From: JABIEQ01 sp964516055
GTDB taxonomy: Bacteria; Patescibacteriota; Patescibacteriia; Magasanikbacterales; UBA922
Direction: 5' to 3'
Length of the DNA stretch: 14,677 nucleotides
NCBI GenBank assembly: GCA_964516055.1
Contig: CAZEYK010000031.1
Coordinates: 1 to 14,677, forward strand
The first letter of the stretch is position 1; every line of letters starts with the position of its first letter. The notes beneath the pieces were generated by a model. It ran no database searches. It was given only the letters and a program-made list of their open reading frames with translations, and was not told where the DNA came from. Made by a program: the position numbers and the translations under genes. This document shows positions 1-7,871 of this stretch, piece by piece.

Positions 1-5
1 TATTT

Positions 6-737
6 TTATATTCCTTTATAGACAACGTCTTCTGGTGAAAGACGTCGGATACCTACATCGTTTATTGTTTCTTCATGAATATGAGCGAGTAGCCCTGGGA
101 CGCGACCGATGATAAAGATACTTTTGCCAAGTTGATAATCAAACCCCATATCGCAAAGAATTGCCGCAATGGCCCCATCAATATTTATGGGGAGCGGCTT
201 TGATGATTGGGAATTCACTTCTTTATGTACGCGCATCATGAACTCACAGTGCGTACCAAATAACGTTGTTTCTTTGGCAATAGAAAATAATGTGGTTGCA
301 CGGGGGTCTTCGGTGGTGAATAGTTTATGCCCAAGGCCTGGTATGTATTGTTTTTGTTGTTTCATTTCCGCAAGCAATGCATGAAGGTCTTCATGGTCAC
401 TGTTGTGATACAAAAATGTCATAGCTCCCTCTGTTGCCAAACCGTGTCTATCACCGAGTGAAAGGATACCCGCCGCGAGTGCCGTGTGCACGCTATTTTT
501 TGCCGAAGCCGAAATACGCGCTGCCATGGCAGAAGCAACTGCAGGACCATGATCTATTTCGCTGGTGAAGATAGCATCCATCATGCGAGTTTCATCTTTT
601 GTTGGCATGCGTCCTTGCAGGATAAGAAAAATCGTTTCGGTGAAAGTGTTGTGTGTTATCAAATCATCAAGTTTTTTTCCACGAATTGTTTCGCCGCCAT
701 TTGCACTAACATTTGTTATGCTGGTATGAAATTGCAT
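6..737 (-). CDS. ccl: Citryl-CoA lyase (citrate-synthase-like subunit of a split ATP-citrate lyase)
   Basis: The 243-residue protein resembles the C-terminal citryl-CoA lyase domain of ATP-citrate lyase, which splits citryl-CoA into acetyl-CoA and oxaloacetate. Recognisable blocks in order are DHGPA (62-66), GDRHG (95-99), GLGHK (134-138), NIDG (185-188) and GRVPG (211-215). His137 and Asp187 match the catalytic His and Asp of human ACLY (GIGHR and NVDG blocks). The length fits a stand-alone lyase and is far shorter than ordinary citrate synthase (about 370-430 residues), whose N-terminal part is missing. It is the last gene of the cluster, one base after the membrane-protein gene at 739-1350 and in the same run as both synthetase subunits. 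The ATG at 735-737 has no Shine-Dalgarno sequence but has the T-ATG context of its neighbours. Family assignment is firm; citryl-CoA specificity rests on these motifs and the neighbours. Confidence 0.88.
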   Translation of the reverse strand: MQFHTSITNVSANGGETIRGKKLDDLITHNTFTETIFLILQGRMPTKDETRMMDAIFTSEIDHGPAVASAMAARISASAKNSVHTALAAGILSLGDRHGLATEGAMTFLYHNSDHEDLHALLAEMKQQKQYIPGLGHKLFTTEDPRATTLFSIAKETTLFGTHCEFMMRVHKEVNSQSSKPLPINIDGAIAAILCDMGFDYQLGKSIFIIGRVPGLLAHIHEETINDVGIRRLSPEDVVYKGI

Positions 738-738
738 A

Positions 739-1350
739 CTATTTTGTCAAATCAGCAACATCAACAAATGTAAATGTTTTTGCAATTTCATCAAAGAGTT
801 CCCATGACGTATTGACAAATCGGCTTACTTTATAGGTTTTTCCTTTGTACCCAAAGAGATAGTATGACCCTATTTCTTTTTTATTATTGCTTTCTCCATC
901 ATACAAAAAGGTAATTTTTCTTCCTTCTCCTTTTTCCATAGTGATAGGTTGAATGGCAACGACTTCTTCACTTTTACTCGCAGGAGCATCTCCTGTAGCA
1001 AATATAGTAATTAATGGAAGTGAGTTTTGTTCCCCATCCTTTACAATTGATACCCCCGTAAATTCCCCACTATTTGGACTACTATCCCAACGCCATCCAT
1101 ATTCTTTTGGCATTTGTAATTCAAATCCAGCTATTTCTGATGATAGCGTTTCCCATTGACTATTTGTTTCACCTTTTGTTTCGATGGCAATAGGTTCTCC
1201 ACATTCTACTAAACCTTTTTGAGAGGCCATTTGTTGTTCTGATGTTGGTTCAGAAATTACTTTAGAAAATCCAAACGTGTACATACCAAATGCGGTCAGT
1301 GCAGATGATATAATTGCGGTAATAATAATTGTGGAAATGTTGTGTTTCAT
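739..1350 (-). CDS. Membrane-anchored protein of unknown function
   Basis: I do not recognise this 203-residue protein. It begins MKHN, then has one strongly hydrophobic segment at about residues 6-27, and the rest is polar. This suggests an N-terminal signal anchor with the bulk of the chain outside the cytoplasm. The outer part (about 65-200) alternates beta-like stretches and contains aromatic patches such as GWRWD and SYYLFGYKGKTYKVSRF, as in small beta-rich extracytoplasmic domains. A single Cys lies near residue 50, but there is no lipobox at the hydrophobic segment, so a lipoprotein is unlikely. It lies between the citryl-CoA synthetase small subunit (31 bases upstream) and citryl-CoA lyase (1 base downstream), so co-transcription is almost certain. 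Any link to citrate metabolism is inference. The stop is TAG, unlike most neighbours, which use TAA. Confidence 0.75.
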   Translation of the reverse strand: MKHNISTIIITAIISSALTAFGMYTFGFSKVISEPTSEQQMASQKGLVECGEPIAIETKGETNSQWETLSSEIAGFELQMPKEYGWRWDSSPNSGEFTGVSIVKDGEQNSLPLITIFATGDAPASKSEEVVAIQPITMEKGEGRKITFLYDGESNNKKEIGSYYLFGYKGKTYKVSRFVNTSWELFDEIAKTFTFVDVADLTK

Positions 1351-1381
1351 AGGTACATGTTTATATTACTAATATATTTTA

Positions 1382-2272
1382 TTATGAATAGGCCTTAATG
1401 ATCGTTGCGAGATCTTCATAGTTTTCTGCGATGTATACTCCAACGGCATTTAGTGCTGCTTCTTTTTCTGCGGCGCCTTTTCCTTTTTCAACAATGGCTC
1501 CTGCGTGCCCAATGTTCATACCTTCGGGTAATCGTCCGGCAAACTTTCCGCCAATATATATGGCAAGTGGTTTGGTGAACTCTCCTTTTTTTATCATATC
1601 GACAATTTCAAACTCATAGCTTCCTCCGTGTTCTCCAAAAATTACAACGGCTTTTGTTTGACTATCTTGTTCAAATAACGTTAACAGATCTGTGTACGTC
1701 GTTCCCATAAGGAGATCTCCCCCAACGTGGACAGCGGTACTTTGTCCCATTCCCGCTTTTCGTATTTGCCAGGATATTTCATTGGTCATTCCTCCTGATC
1801 GAGATATGATACCAATACTTCCAGCGGTATAGATCTCTTCTACATTCATACCACCAACTACCCCTACTCGTCCAGTCCCTGGGGATATAAATCCGAGCGA
1901 GCTAGGACCAATGATATGAATATTTTTTTCTTTTGCTGCAGCGAGACAGTATGCCGTGTCTTTGATGGGAATACGTTCCACAATGGTATTTATGGTTGGA
2001 ATACCTGCATCAATTGCTTCAAGAATAGCTGCTTTGGCAGCAAATGGGGGTACATAGATTGTGGAAATGGTAATGTGCTCTATTACATCGACGGCTTCTT
2101 GTACCGTATTGAATACCGGTTTTCCTTCAACTTCTTCTCCTCCTTTTCCCGGACGGGTTCCTCCAACCACGTGTGTCCCGTAATCCATCATTGCTTTGGC
2201 TGCTTTTTGTCCTTCTTTTCCAGTAATTCCTTGTACTAATACTTTTGTGTGATTGTCTATGAGGATACTCAT
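1382..2272 (-). CDS. ccsB: Citryl-CoA synthetase small subunit (succinyl-CoA synthetase alpha family)
   Basis: The 296-residue protein is a full-length member of the succinyl-CoA synthetase alpha family, with an N-terminal CoA-binding Rossmann part and a ligase part. The phosphorylated histidine is His256 in GHAGAI (255-260). Several blocks follow ATP-citrate lyase rather than E. coli SucD: SRSGGMTNE (157-165) matches SRSGGMSNE of human ACLY where SucD has SRSGTLTYE, and GGM at 140-142 also matches ACLY. Together with the neighbouring large subunit and lyase this points to citrate + CoA + ATP giving citryl-CoA. I place the start at the ATG at 2270-2272: it gives MSILID, the same opening as SucD, and has T before ATG. 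Another ATG two codons upstream (2276-2278) would add Met-Ser. If the specificity call is wrong it is sucD. Confidence 0.82.
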   Translation of the reverse strand: MSILIDNHTKVLVQGITGKEGQKAAKAMMDYGTHVVGGTRPGKGGEEVEGKPVFNTVQEAVDVIEHITISTIYVPPFAAKAAILEAIDAGIPTINTIVERIPIKDTAYCLAAAKEKNIHIIGPSSLGFISPGTGRVGVVGGMNVEEIYTAGSIGIISRSGGMTNEISWQIRKAGMGQSTAVHVGGDLLMGTTYTDLLTLFEQDSQTKAVVIFGEHGGSYEFEIVDMIKKGEFTKPLAIYIGGKFAGRLPEGMNIGHAGAIVEKGKGAAEKEAALNAVGVYIAENYEDLATIIKAYS

Positions 2273-2314
2273 ACTCATGCAGTTATATTGTATTTGGTGA
2301 TGATTGAATATTTT

Positions 2315-2800
2315 TTAAAATATTTGTTCTTGTAACAAATCAGCTCCAACTATTGCTAAATATGTCCTATCAATTTTAAATTTTCCTTGTTCTTTTTTTA
2401 ATTCTAATACGACAAGCTTATTATCTTTACTAGCTTCATAAGTGACTGTTACTCTATAGAATGTTCCTGATGAAGGATCACTCAATTCATTCAATATATC
2501 GACATTGGTATAAATATTTTTTACAGTACCAAATGCTTCTTTATTTTCTTGTTGTGCTTTGATAAATTCTTCCAAAGATACCCGCTCACGATAGTCTTTG
2601 GTGGTGAATGATTGGTATGAAAATTCCCATTGTTCTTGTTGGAGTGCATTGCGATATGGTTCTATGATTTGTTGTTTTACTTGATCGAGTTCTGTAGAAT
2701 TATTTTTTACTTGATGCCAAAATGCATAGATGGCAAATGGAACAATGATGACGACAAATAGTATAGCAATGATTTTTCCAGCAGGGGTTGATTGTTGCAT
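2315..2800 (-). CDS. Small membrane-anchored protein of unknown function
   Basis: The 161-residue protein is not recognised. Residues about 9-28 form one hydrophobic segment after a short N-terminus with Lys9; the remainder is hydrophilic and probably extracytoplasmic. The segment from about 38 to 95 (QQIIEPYRNALQQEQWEFSY onward) looks helical, and 105-150 (YRVTVTYEAS, LVVLELKKEQGKFKID) looks like a curved beta-sheet. The order is reminiscent of small NTF2-like or DUF4878-type domains, a fold-level impression only. It sits between the two citryl-CoA synthetase subunit genes, 15 bases after the large subunit and about 42 bases before the small one, an odd place for an unrelated gene. No Shine-Dalgarno sequence is present, and the start context is ACAT-ATG. 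Confidence 0.75.
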   Translation of the reverse strand: MQQSTPAGKIIAILFVVIIVPFAIYAFWHQVKNNSTELDQVKQQIIEPYRNALQQEQWEFSYQSFTTKDYRERVSLEEFIKAQQENKEAFGTVKNIYTNVDILNELSDPSSGTFYRVTVTYEASKDNKLVVLELKKEQGKFKIDRTYLAIVGADLLQEQIF

Positions 2801-2815
2801 ATGTGTATATATATG

Positions 2816-3970
2816 TTATGAGTTAATCATGTCAGCAAGCACTTGTGCTGTTTCTGACATGGATGACTCTTTTCCAAATAATTTAATATTAAGGTTGTTT
2901 CTTTGTGCGCAGTCTTTCATTATATCCATTCCTTCTTGTTCGTATGGTCCGGCACGACGGACGACAATAGGATATGTTGGTTTTACTTCATCTAATGCAT
3001 CTATTATACCCTGAAATGTCTCTTTTATGTTGGTAAAATTAGCCACACCCCCCGCAATCCAAAGTCCTTTTACCTCTGGTTTTGAAAGGACTATTTTTGT
3101 GAGTGCATATACTTTTTCTCTTGGGGGATTTCCTGAATATTCTGTGTAGTTTGCGGCAGAAAGTCCTACGTTTGCGAGGGCATCCATATTGGCGATACTT
3201 GCTCCTCCACCAGAAAATAAAATAGCGATATTTCCATCCATTTCAATATATTTTCCGGCTGTTCCTTGATAATATTTTTCTCCTTTATCTATTTCTTGTA
3301 CGACAATTTCTCGTTCAGTTGCTGGACGCCCCAGCATGGTTCGAGGTTCGAATGTTTGCCATTCTTCGTGTCGGTAAAAGGCATCATCATCGATTGCTAC
3401 TTTTGCATCCGCGGCAATCCATTCTCCCTCGGTTGTTTTTACCAGTGGATTAATTTCTACCAATCGGCAATCGTTATTGAGAAAACACTTCCAAAGTTTT
3501 TGGGCCATATCACTGTATGGTGTTTCCTGTTTGATGTTTGAATTTCTTATGTCGAGATATGTTATTATTATTTGTTCGTGAGGAACATCTTCAATGTCTA
3601 CACCTCCTTCGGCAGAATACACGAGGATAGGTTGCTTGGCATTGGTATCATAGGTGATAGAAAGATAGTGTTCTTCTGCGATGGAAAGTTTTTCTTCAAT
3701 ACGAATGGCCGCAACATATTGACCACGAATATCCATGCTAAATATTTTTTGACAAGCATCCTCTACTTCTTGTTCGTTGCTACAAAATTGGATGCCATTA
3801 TTTTTCCCTCGTTTTCCTGAAAGAACTTGCGCCTTGACGACCACGTCGGTTATACCAAGATCATTATACGCTTTTTTTGCATCTTGATTTCGACTAATTA
3901 CTACTCCCTTTGGTATAGCAATACCACTTTTTTCAAACAATTTTTTTCCTTCGTATTCGTATAAATTCAT
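2816..3970 (-). CDS. ccsA: Citryl-CoA synthetase large subunit (succinyl-CoA synthetase beta / ATP-grasp family)
   Basis: The 384-residue protein has the layout of the succinyl-CoA synthetase beta subunit: an N-terminal ATP-grasp part with KAQVLSGKRGK (46-56) and EINPLV (172-177), then a ligase part with SGGGAS (253-258). The ligase part follows ATP-citrate lyase: ANFTN (310-314) is identical to the ACLY segment holding the citrate-binding Asn and Thr, and VRRAGP (337-342) matches the ACLY segment holding the citrate-binding Arg. E. coli SucC has NIFGGI and VVRLEGN at these places. EYSGNPP (277-283) also resembles ACLY EYSGAPS. The expected job is ATP-dependent activation of citrate to citryl-CoA together with the small subunit at 1382-2272. 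Human ACLY carries all three parts on one chain; here they are separate genes. There is no Shine-Dalgarno sequence; the context is TATAT-ATG. The alternative is sucC. Confidence 0.85.
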   Translation of the reverse strand: MNLYEYEGKKLFEKSGIAIPKGVVISRNQDAKKAYNDLGITDVVVKAQVLSGKRGKNNGIQFCSNEQEVEDACQKIFSMDIRGQYVAAIRIEEKLSIAEEHYLSITYDTNAKQPILVYSAEGGVDIEDVPHEQIIITYLDIRNSNIKQETPYSDMAQKLWKCFLNNDCRLVEINPLVKTTEGEWIAADAKVAIDDDAFYRHEEWQTFEPRTMLGRPATEREIVVQEIDKGEKYYQGTAGKYIEMDGNIAILFSGGGASIANMDALANVGLSAANYTEYSGNPPREKVYALTKIVLSKPEVKGLWIAGGVANFTNIKETFQGIIDALDEVKPTYPIVVRRAGPYEQEGMDIMKDCAQRNNLNIKLFGKESSMSETAQVLADMINS

Positions 3971-3976
3971 ATATAT

Positions 3977-4675
3977 TTATTTGACAATGAGTTCGATACT
4001 TATTGGGATAATAACTATCCATAGTATAATTTGACCAACGACTCCGGCAATAGGATGCCCCCCAAAATCTAAATCCCGTAATGGAATATTTTTGATATTT
4101 CTTTCTCTAAAAAATAATACGTGTTGTACCGTAGTAGCCAACATTGCTACCATAAATACTCCTTGTGCAAATATATTTTTTATTCCAAGATCTCTCCAAA
4201 TACCTAATACTGCTATCGTAAATATACCAGCAATGAAAAAAAATAGTACCCCTGCTGGATGGACTATTGTCCCCCATTTTTTTTCTATCACAATAAATGA
4301 CAGATATAGTGCAAAAAATAATGATGTTATTTCTATGACTGTTAACTCAATAAAAAATACCAGAACATTCCCATTAGTCAAAAACTGTTTACCTAACATA
4401 ATTGTCGGAGCGACGAGTGGATACAATCCTTTAAACAACGGGGATTTTTTTTTGAATGTATCAGCAAGTGGCGTTTGATTTACGGCAGAAATAAATATTT
4501 GGTACACCAATAGTCCTAACCATCCTAGAAGCGCAATTCCTCCAATGCCCCATCCTCTGGTAATTTTTCCCTCTGCTTCTAAACAAAGAATAGAGAGATA
4601 TCCAGCATACGGCAGAAGAAAAAAGTATAGTAAACTTATTGCCTGTAGATTATATTTTTTATTTTGTTTTATCAT
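3977..4675 (-). CDS. Polytopic membrane protein of unknown function
   Basis: I cannot assign this 232-residue protein to a family. It is very hydrophobic, with about six likely membrane-spanning segments near residues 11-32, 45-66, 102-130, 138-160, 166-190 and 208-230. A possible re-entrant or extra segment lies near 84-99. Polar loops contain no motif that I recognise as transporter, kinase or protease. A charged stretch (about 190-206, with RERNIKNIPLRDLDFGG) separates the last two segments. It is packed three bases after the GNAT gene and six bases before the citryl-CoA synthetase large subunit, so it belongs to the same transcript. A carrier for citrate or another acid would be a tempting guess from position, but nothing in the sequence shows it. 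Confidence 0.75.
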   Translation of the reverse strand: MIKQNKKYNLQAISLLYFFLLPYAGYLSILCLEAEGKITRGWGIGGIALLGWLGLLVYQIFISAVNQTPLADTFKKKSPLFKGLYPLVAPTIMLGKQFLTNGNVLVFFIELTVIEITSLFFALYLSFIVIEKKWGTIVHPAGVLFFFIAGIFTIAVLGIWRDLGIKNIFAQGVFMVAMLATTVQHVLFFRERNIKNIPLRDLDFGGHPIAGVVGQIILWIVIIPISIELIVK

Positions 4676-4678
4676 ACA

Positions 4679-5011
4679 TTACATGTTGAGTCGAAAATTT
4701 TTTCCATGATCGATAAATCCATGCCGCAGGTACCAATTATGAACCTGTGTTTTCCCGTATCTACTTTGTGCCAAAAGCTTGTAGCACTGTTGCGCTTTTG
4801 CTTCATCAATTATATTTTGGAGCAATTGTGAGCCATACCCTTTTTCTCGAGATTGTTCTGATACAAAGATATCTTCTATGAGCCCATACGGATTATTATG
4901 TAACTCATTGTAAATAAGATAGAGAAAAGCTCTCCCCACTATTTGTTCATCTTCTATGATTTCAAATTTAATAGCTTTTGTTTGTATTATGGTCTTTTTT
5001 ATTTGTGACAT
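4679..5011 (-). CDS. Small GNAT-family N-acetyltransferase
   Basis: The 110-residue protein is a compact GNAT. Motif A is seen as LIEDIFVSEQSREKGYGSQL (44-63), with the acetyl-CoA pyrophosphate loop RxxGxG at Arg55, Gly58 and Gly60, followed by a helix. The C-terminal part, with a WYLRHGF element near residues 93-99, matches motif B of the family. It is shorter than typical GNATs (about 140-180 residues) because the N-terminal strands are reduced. The substrate cannot be read from the sequence. It lies 33 bases downstream of yvcK/glmR in the amino-sugar module and just before the citryl-CoA genes. Since the nearby GlmU-like enzyme lacks an acetyltransferase half, a role as amino-sugar acetyltransferase, as in eukaryotic GNA1, is a possible but unproven idea. 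Confidence 0.82.
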   Translation of the reverse strand: MSQIKKTIIQTKAIKFEIIEDEQIVGRAFLYLIYNELHNNPYGLIEDIFVSEQSREKGYGSQLLQNIIDEAKAQQCYKLLAQSRYGKTQVHNWYLRHGFIDHGKNFRLNM

Positions 5012-5029
5012 ATCTGTGTATGATTCGTA

Positions 5030-5060
5030 AATAGGCGACGTGTTTTATACGTCACCTATT
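5030..5060 (-). terminator. Stem-loop overlapping the yvcK stop codon
   Basis: On the minus strand AATAGGTGACG (5050-5060) pairs with CGTCGCCTATT (5030-5040) over 11 positions, ten Watson-Crick pairs and one U-G pair, loop 9 bases containing the stop (5045-5047). The plus strand would have a C-A mismatch instead, which suggests that the minus-strand RNA is the selected one. No U-run follows, so partial termination or mRNA protection between the amino-sugar module and the GNAT/citryl-CoA genes is more likely than full termination. Confidence 0.5.
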
Positions 5061-5998
5061 ATTTCTTTTAGGATGTTCTGTAATTTTTCCGCACTTAATC
5101 CCCCACCATTTTTTTCAAAATCTTTTCCAATAACTGTTCTGTCTGATATATGTTCTGTATCCATATGTCGCAGTTGCCACCCTTTTTTGTGGTAGTATTG
5201 TTGTTCTTTTTCTGTGAGTTGATGACTATTGTATATGATGTAGTCTACTTTTCTTGGAAGGTATTGTTCGAGTTCTTGAATATATTCACTGAGTGTTGTG
5301 GGGCCAACTTCTCCATCTCGTTCATAGGTATTTCCAGGAATACTCATGAATATTGCGTTACTATTTCGAAGCGCTCCTTTCGTCATACCCTCTACGGTGA
5401 GTGCCGCGATAATACTTCCGTATAAACTTCCTGGACTGAATATAATGTATTGTGCTTGTTCAATAGCTTTTTGTGCATCTGGGTTTATCATGGGTGTTGG
5501 TTGTAGCCAGGCACGAACAATTCTATGATCTCTTTTTTGGGGTCTATCCATTTCATGTTCTCCAATGACAATTTCCCCATTGTCTAATTCGACACAGATA
5601 TCTGACGGTTCGTAGGTGACAGGATAGGCAGTCCCTTTTGTGTTGAGCGCTTGATGCAATGCCATAAGACTCTCTTTGAGACTTCCGCTATATTGTGCAG
5701 CAAGTATAATAAATAAAGTTCCAAGATTGTTTTTTTCTAATTTTCCTTCTTGTACAAATCGTGGTCGATAAAAAATATCTTTGAGAAGATCATAATCATA
5801 CGATGACATGGCCAATGTTGCTCGCAAAATATCTCCTGGAGGAAGTGTATTAAATTCTTTGCGCAATATTCCTGAAGAGCCACCAGAATCACTCATGGAA
5901 ATAACTGCGGACAGATTTATGTCATCACGATTTTTTAGCGCGTTGATCACCGTTGGAGTATTTCCCCCTCCAATAACTACCACGTTTTTTTTTGCCAT
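5045..5998 (-). CDS. yvcK: YvcK/GlmR (CofD-like) gluconeogenesis and amino-sugar regulator
   Basis: The 317-residue protein has the full YvcK/CofD-like fold, at the usual family length. Motifs in order: VVVIGGGNTPTV (6-17), SDSGGSSG (36-43), LPPGDIL (52-58) and SPGSLYGS (188-195), which together line the nucleotide-sugar site. In Bacillus subtilis this protein (YvcK, renamed GlmR) is needed for growth on gluconeogenic carbon sources, binds UDP-GlcNAc and stimulates GlmS. Here the gene lies nine bases after glmS, so the known partner is its direct neighbour. The first glycine loop reads GGGNTPT where Bacillus has GGGTGLS, a lineage difference of unclear effect. The stop codon lies inside a stem-loop (5030-5060). 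The ATG at 5996-5998 has no Shine-Dalgarno sequence. The start is supported by the conserved beta-strand directly after it. Confidence 0.9.
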   Translation of the reverse strand: MAKKNVVVIGGGNTPTVINALKNRDDINLSAVISMSDSGGSSGILRKEFNTLPPGDILRATLAMSSYDYDLLKDIFYRPRFVQEGKLEKNNLGTLFIILAAQYSGSLKESLMALHQALNTKGTAYPVTYEPSDICVELDNGEIVIGEHEMDRPQKRDHRIVRAWLQPTPMINPDAQKAIEQAQYIIFSPGSLYGSIIAALTVEGMTKGALRNSNAIFMSIPGNTYERDGEVGPTTLSEYIQELEQYLPRKVDYIIYNSHQLTEKEQQYYHKKGWQLRHMDTEHISDRTVIGKDFEKNGGGLSAEKLQNILKEIIGDV

Positions 5999-6007
5999 AC
6001 GGTTTGA

Positions 6008-7831
6008 TTATTCTACGGTAACACTTTTCGCTAAATTTCTTGGCCGATCAACATCTCGTCCAAAATAGATTGCCATGTGGTAGGCAAATAGTTGCAGTGG
6101 TATATGATTGAGTAATGGTTCGAGAAGCTCCATTGTTGGTGGAACATAGATGATGTCTTGAGCTAATTCTTTTGCCTGTTCATCTCCTTGTGTTGCAATA
6201 AGTACAATAGGTGCCTTTCTGGCTTTTATTTCTTCTACATTACTTCTCATTTTATCGTAAAGTTGATTTTTTGTCATGAGAGCAAAAACAGGAAAATCTT
6301 CTGACAATAATGCAATTGGTCCATGTTTCATTTCTCCTCCTGGATAGGCTTCACTATGAATGTAGGTAATTTCTTTGAGCTTGAGTGATCCTTCAAGTGC
6401 AACGGGGAAATTAATACCGCGACCGAGGAAAAAACAATTTTTCATGGTTACGTATTTTTCTGCAATCTGTTTTATAGTGTCACTTTGCGCTAACACTTGT
6501 TCCATTTTTTCCGGTAATTCTTGGAGTGCTGTAATAATTCTTCTTCCTGTTGCTGGCGTAATTCTTTTAAGACGACCAAATTGAATAGCATAGAGCAATA
6601 ATACCGCAACCATGTTTGTATATGCTTTAGTAGAAGCAACGGCAAGTTCTGGACCAGCATGAATGTATGACCCACCATCAGTTTCTCGTGCAATGGTTGA
6701 ACCAACGACATTTACAATTCCCCGAACAAAGGCCCCTTTTCGTTTTGCTTCACGAAGTGCGGCAAGCGTATCGGCAGTTTCTCCTGATTGAGAAATTGCA
6801 AACACCAATGTATTTTCGTCGATAATTGGATCCCGGTAGCGAAATTCACTAGCAACATCAACTTCCACAGGAATACCGGCAAGTCGTTCAAAGGCATATT
6901 TTGCAGCTAGAGCAGCATAACTGGCGGTGCCGCACGCGATGAGAATAATTCTATTTACGCGACGCATTTCTTCTTCGGTCATGTTTATTCCGCCAAGGTG
7001 TGAAGTTCCCTCTTCCAAATTTATTCTTCCACGGATAGCATCTTGAAATACGTGTGGTTGGTCGTGCATTTCTTTGATCATAAAATGATCATATCCTTGT
7101 TTTTGTGCTTGTTCATCATTCCACTCGATTTCTTCTACACATTTATCAATTGCTTTGTCTTCAAGATTGTACGTGGTAAGTCCTGATGTTGCTATTTCGG
7201 CGACTTCTCCGTCATCAAGAAATATTACTTTTTTGGTGTATGCAAGCATTGGCGTGGTATCACTGGCGATATAATATTCTCCATCAGCAATTCCAATCAC
7301 CAGCGGACTTCCCATTCTGGCAGCAATAAGTTTGTTTGGGTGATCTTTGTGCATGACCACAATTCCGTAGGTTCCACGTACGTAAGAGAGTGCAGACATT
7401 ACTGCCTTTCGCAAATCACCACTATAATGTTTGGCAATGAGATGAGCGAGTACTTCGGTATCTGTTTCTGATGTGATAGGTACATCATCACCAAGATTTT
7501 TTCGTATTTCTCGGTAATTTTCAATAATTCCATTATGAACAAGAACAAGTTTTTCATTATCGGCAAAATGAGGATGCGCATTTTCTTCAGTAACTCCCCC
7601 ATGGGTTGCCCATCTCGTGTGAGCAATTCCTATTGTTCCTGTGGGATTTGCTTCTTTAACTTTTTCTGCGAGACTATTAATTTTTCCCACGGCACGAATA
7701 CGTGTAATGTCCCCATTTTCAATAACAGCAATTCCCGCACTATCGTAACCACGATATTCAAGTCGGCGTAGCCCGTTGACGAGAATTGGTGATACTTGTT
7801 TGTTTCCAATATATCCGATAATTCCACACAT
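6008..7831 (-). CDS. glmS: Glutamine-fructose-6-phosphate aminotransferase (isomerizing)
   Basis: GlmS makes glucosamine-6-phosphate and glutamate from fructose-6-phosphate and glutamine, the committed step towards UDP-GlcNAc. The 607 residues match the usual length (E. coli 609). The chain begins MCGIIGYIG, so Cys2 becomes the N-terminal nucleophile after Met removal. The glutaminase domain shows YRGYDSAG near 27-34, HTRWATHG in the 70s and VHNGIIEN near 98. Two SIS domains follow, with CGTASYAA, ISQSGETADT and LEGSLKLKEITYIHSEAYPG, and the C-terminus ends DRPRNLAKSVTVE, the classic GlmS tail that closes the active site. All expected catalytic elements are present. It lies between the GlmU-like gene (40 bases upstream) and yvcK/glmR (9 bases downstream). 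The 40-base gap is too short for a glmS ribozyme. Confidence 0.98.
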   Translation of the reverse strand: MCGIIGYIGNKQVSPILVNGLRRLEYRGYDSAGIAVIENGDITRIRAVGKINSLAEKVKEANPTGTIGIAHTRWATHGGVTEENAHPHFADNEKLVLVHNGIIENYREIRKNLGDDVPITSETDTEVLAHLIAKHYSGDLRKAVMSALSYVRGTYGIVVMHKDHPNKLIAARMGSPLVIGIADGEYYIASDTTPMLAYTKKVIFLDDGEVAEIATSGLTTYNLEDKAIDKCVEEIEWNDEQAQKQGYDHFMIKEMHDQPHVFQDAIRGRINLEEGTSHLGGINMTEEEMRRVNRIILIACGTASYAALAAKYAFERLAGIPVEVDVASEFRYRDPIIDENTLVFAISQSGETADTLAALREAKRKGAFVRGIVNVVGSTIARETDGGSYIHAGPELAVASTKAYTNMVAVLLLYAIQFGRLKRITPATGRRIITALQELPEKMEQVLAQSDTIKQIAEKYVTMKNCFFLGRGINFPVALEGSLKLKEITYIHSEAYPGGEMKHGPIALLSEDFPVFALMTKNQLYDKMRSNVEEIKARKAPIVLIATQGDEQAKELAQDIIYVPPTMELLEPLLNHIPLQLFAYHMAIYFGRDVDRPRNLAKSVTVE

Positions 7832-7871
7832 ATGACGTAAAATTTATGAAGCACCCATTTTATAAAAAACT

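Noticed and set aside
2307..2324. AT-only palindrome over the stop codon at 2315-2317
   Set aside because: Eight A/T pairs around a two-base centre cannot form a good hairpin and are easily produced by chance in such AT-rich sequence.
1382..3970. Plain succinyl-CoA synthetase (sucCD)
   Set aside because: The overall family fits, but the ANFTN, VRRAGP and SRSGGM segments follow ATP-citrate lyase and a citryl-CoA lyase gene is in the same run. Kept only as the alternative call.
7832..7871. glmS ribozyme upstream of glmS
   Set aside because: The gap is 40 bases, much shorter than the ribozyme core, and shows no matching structure.
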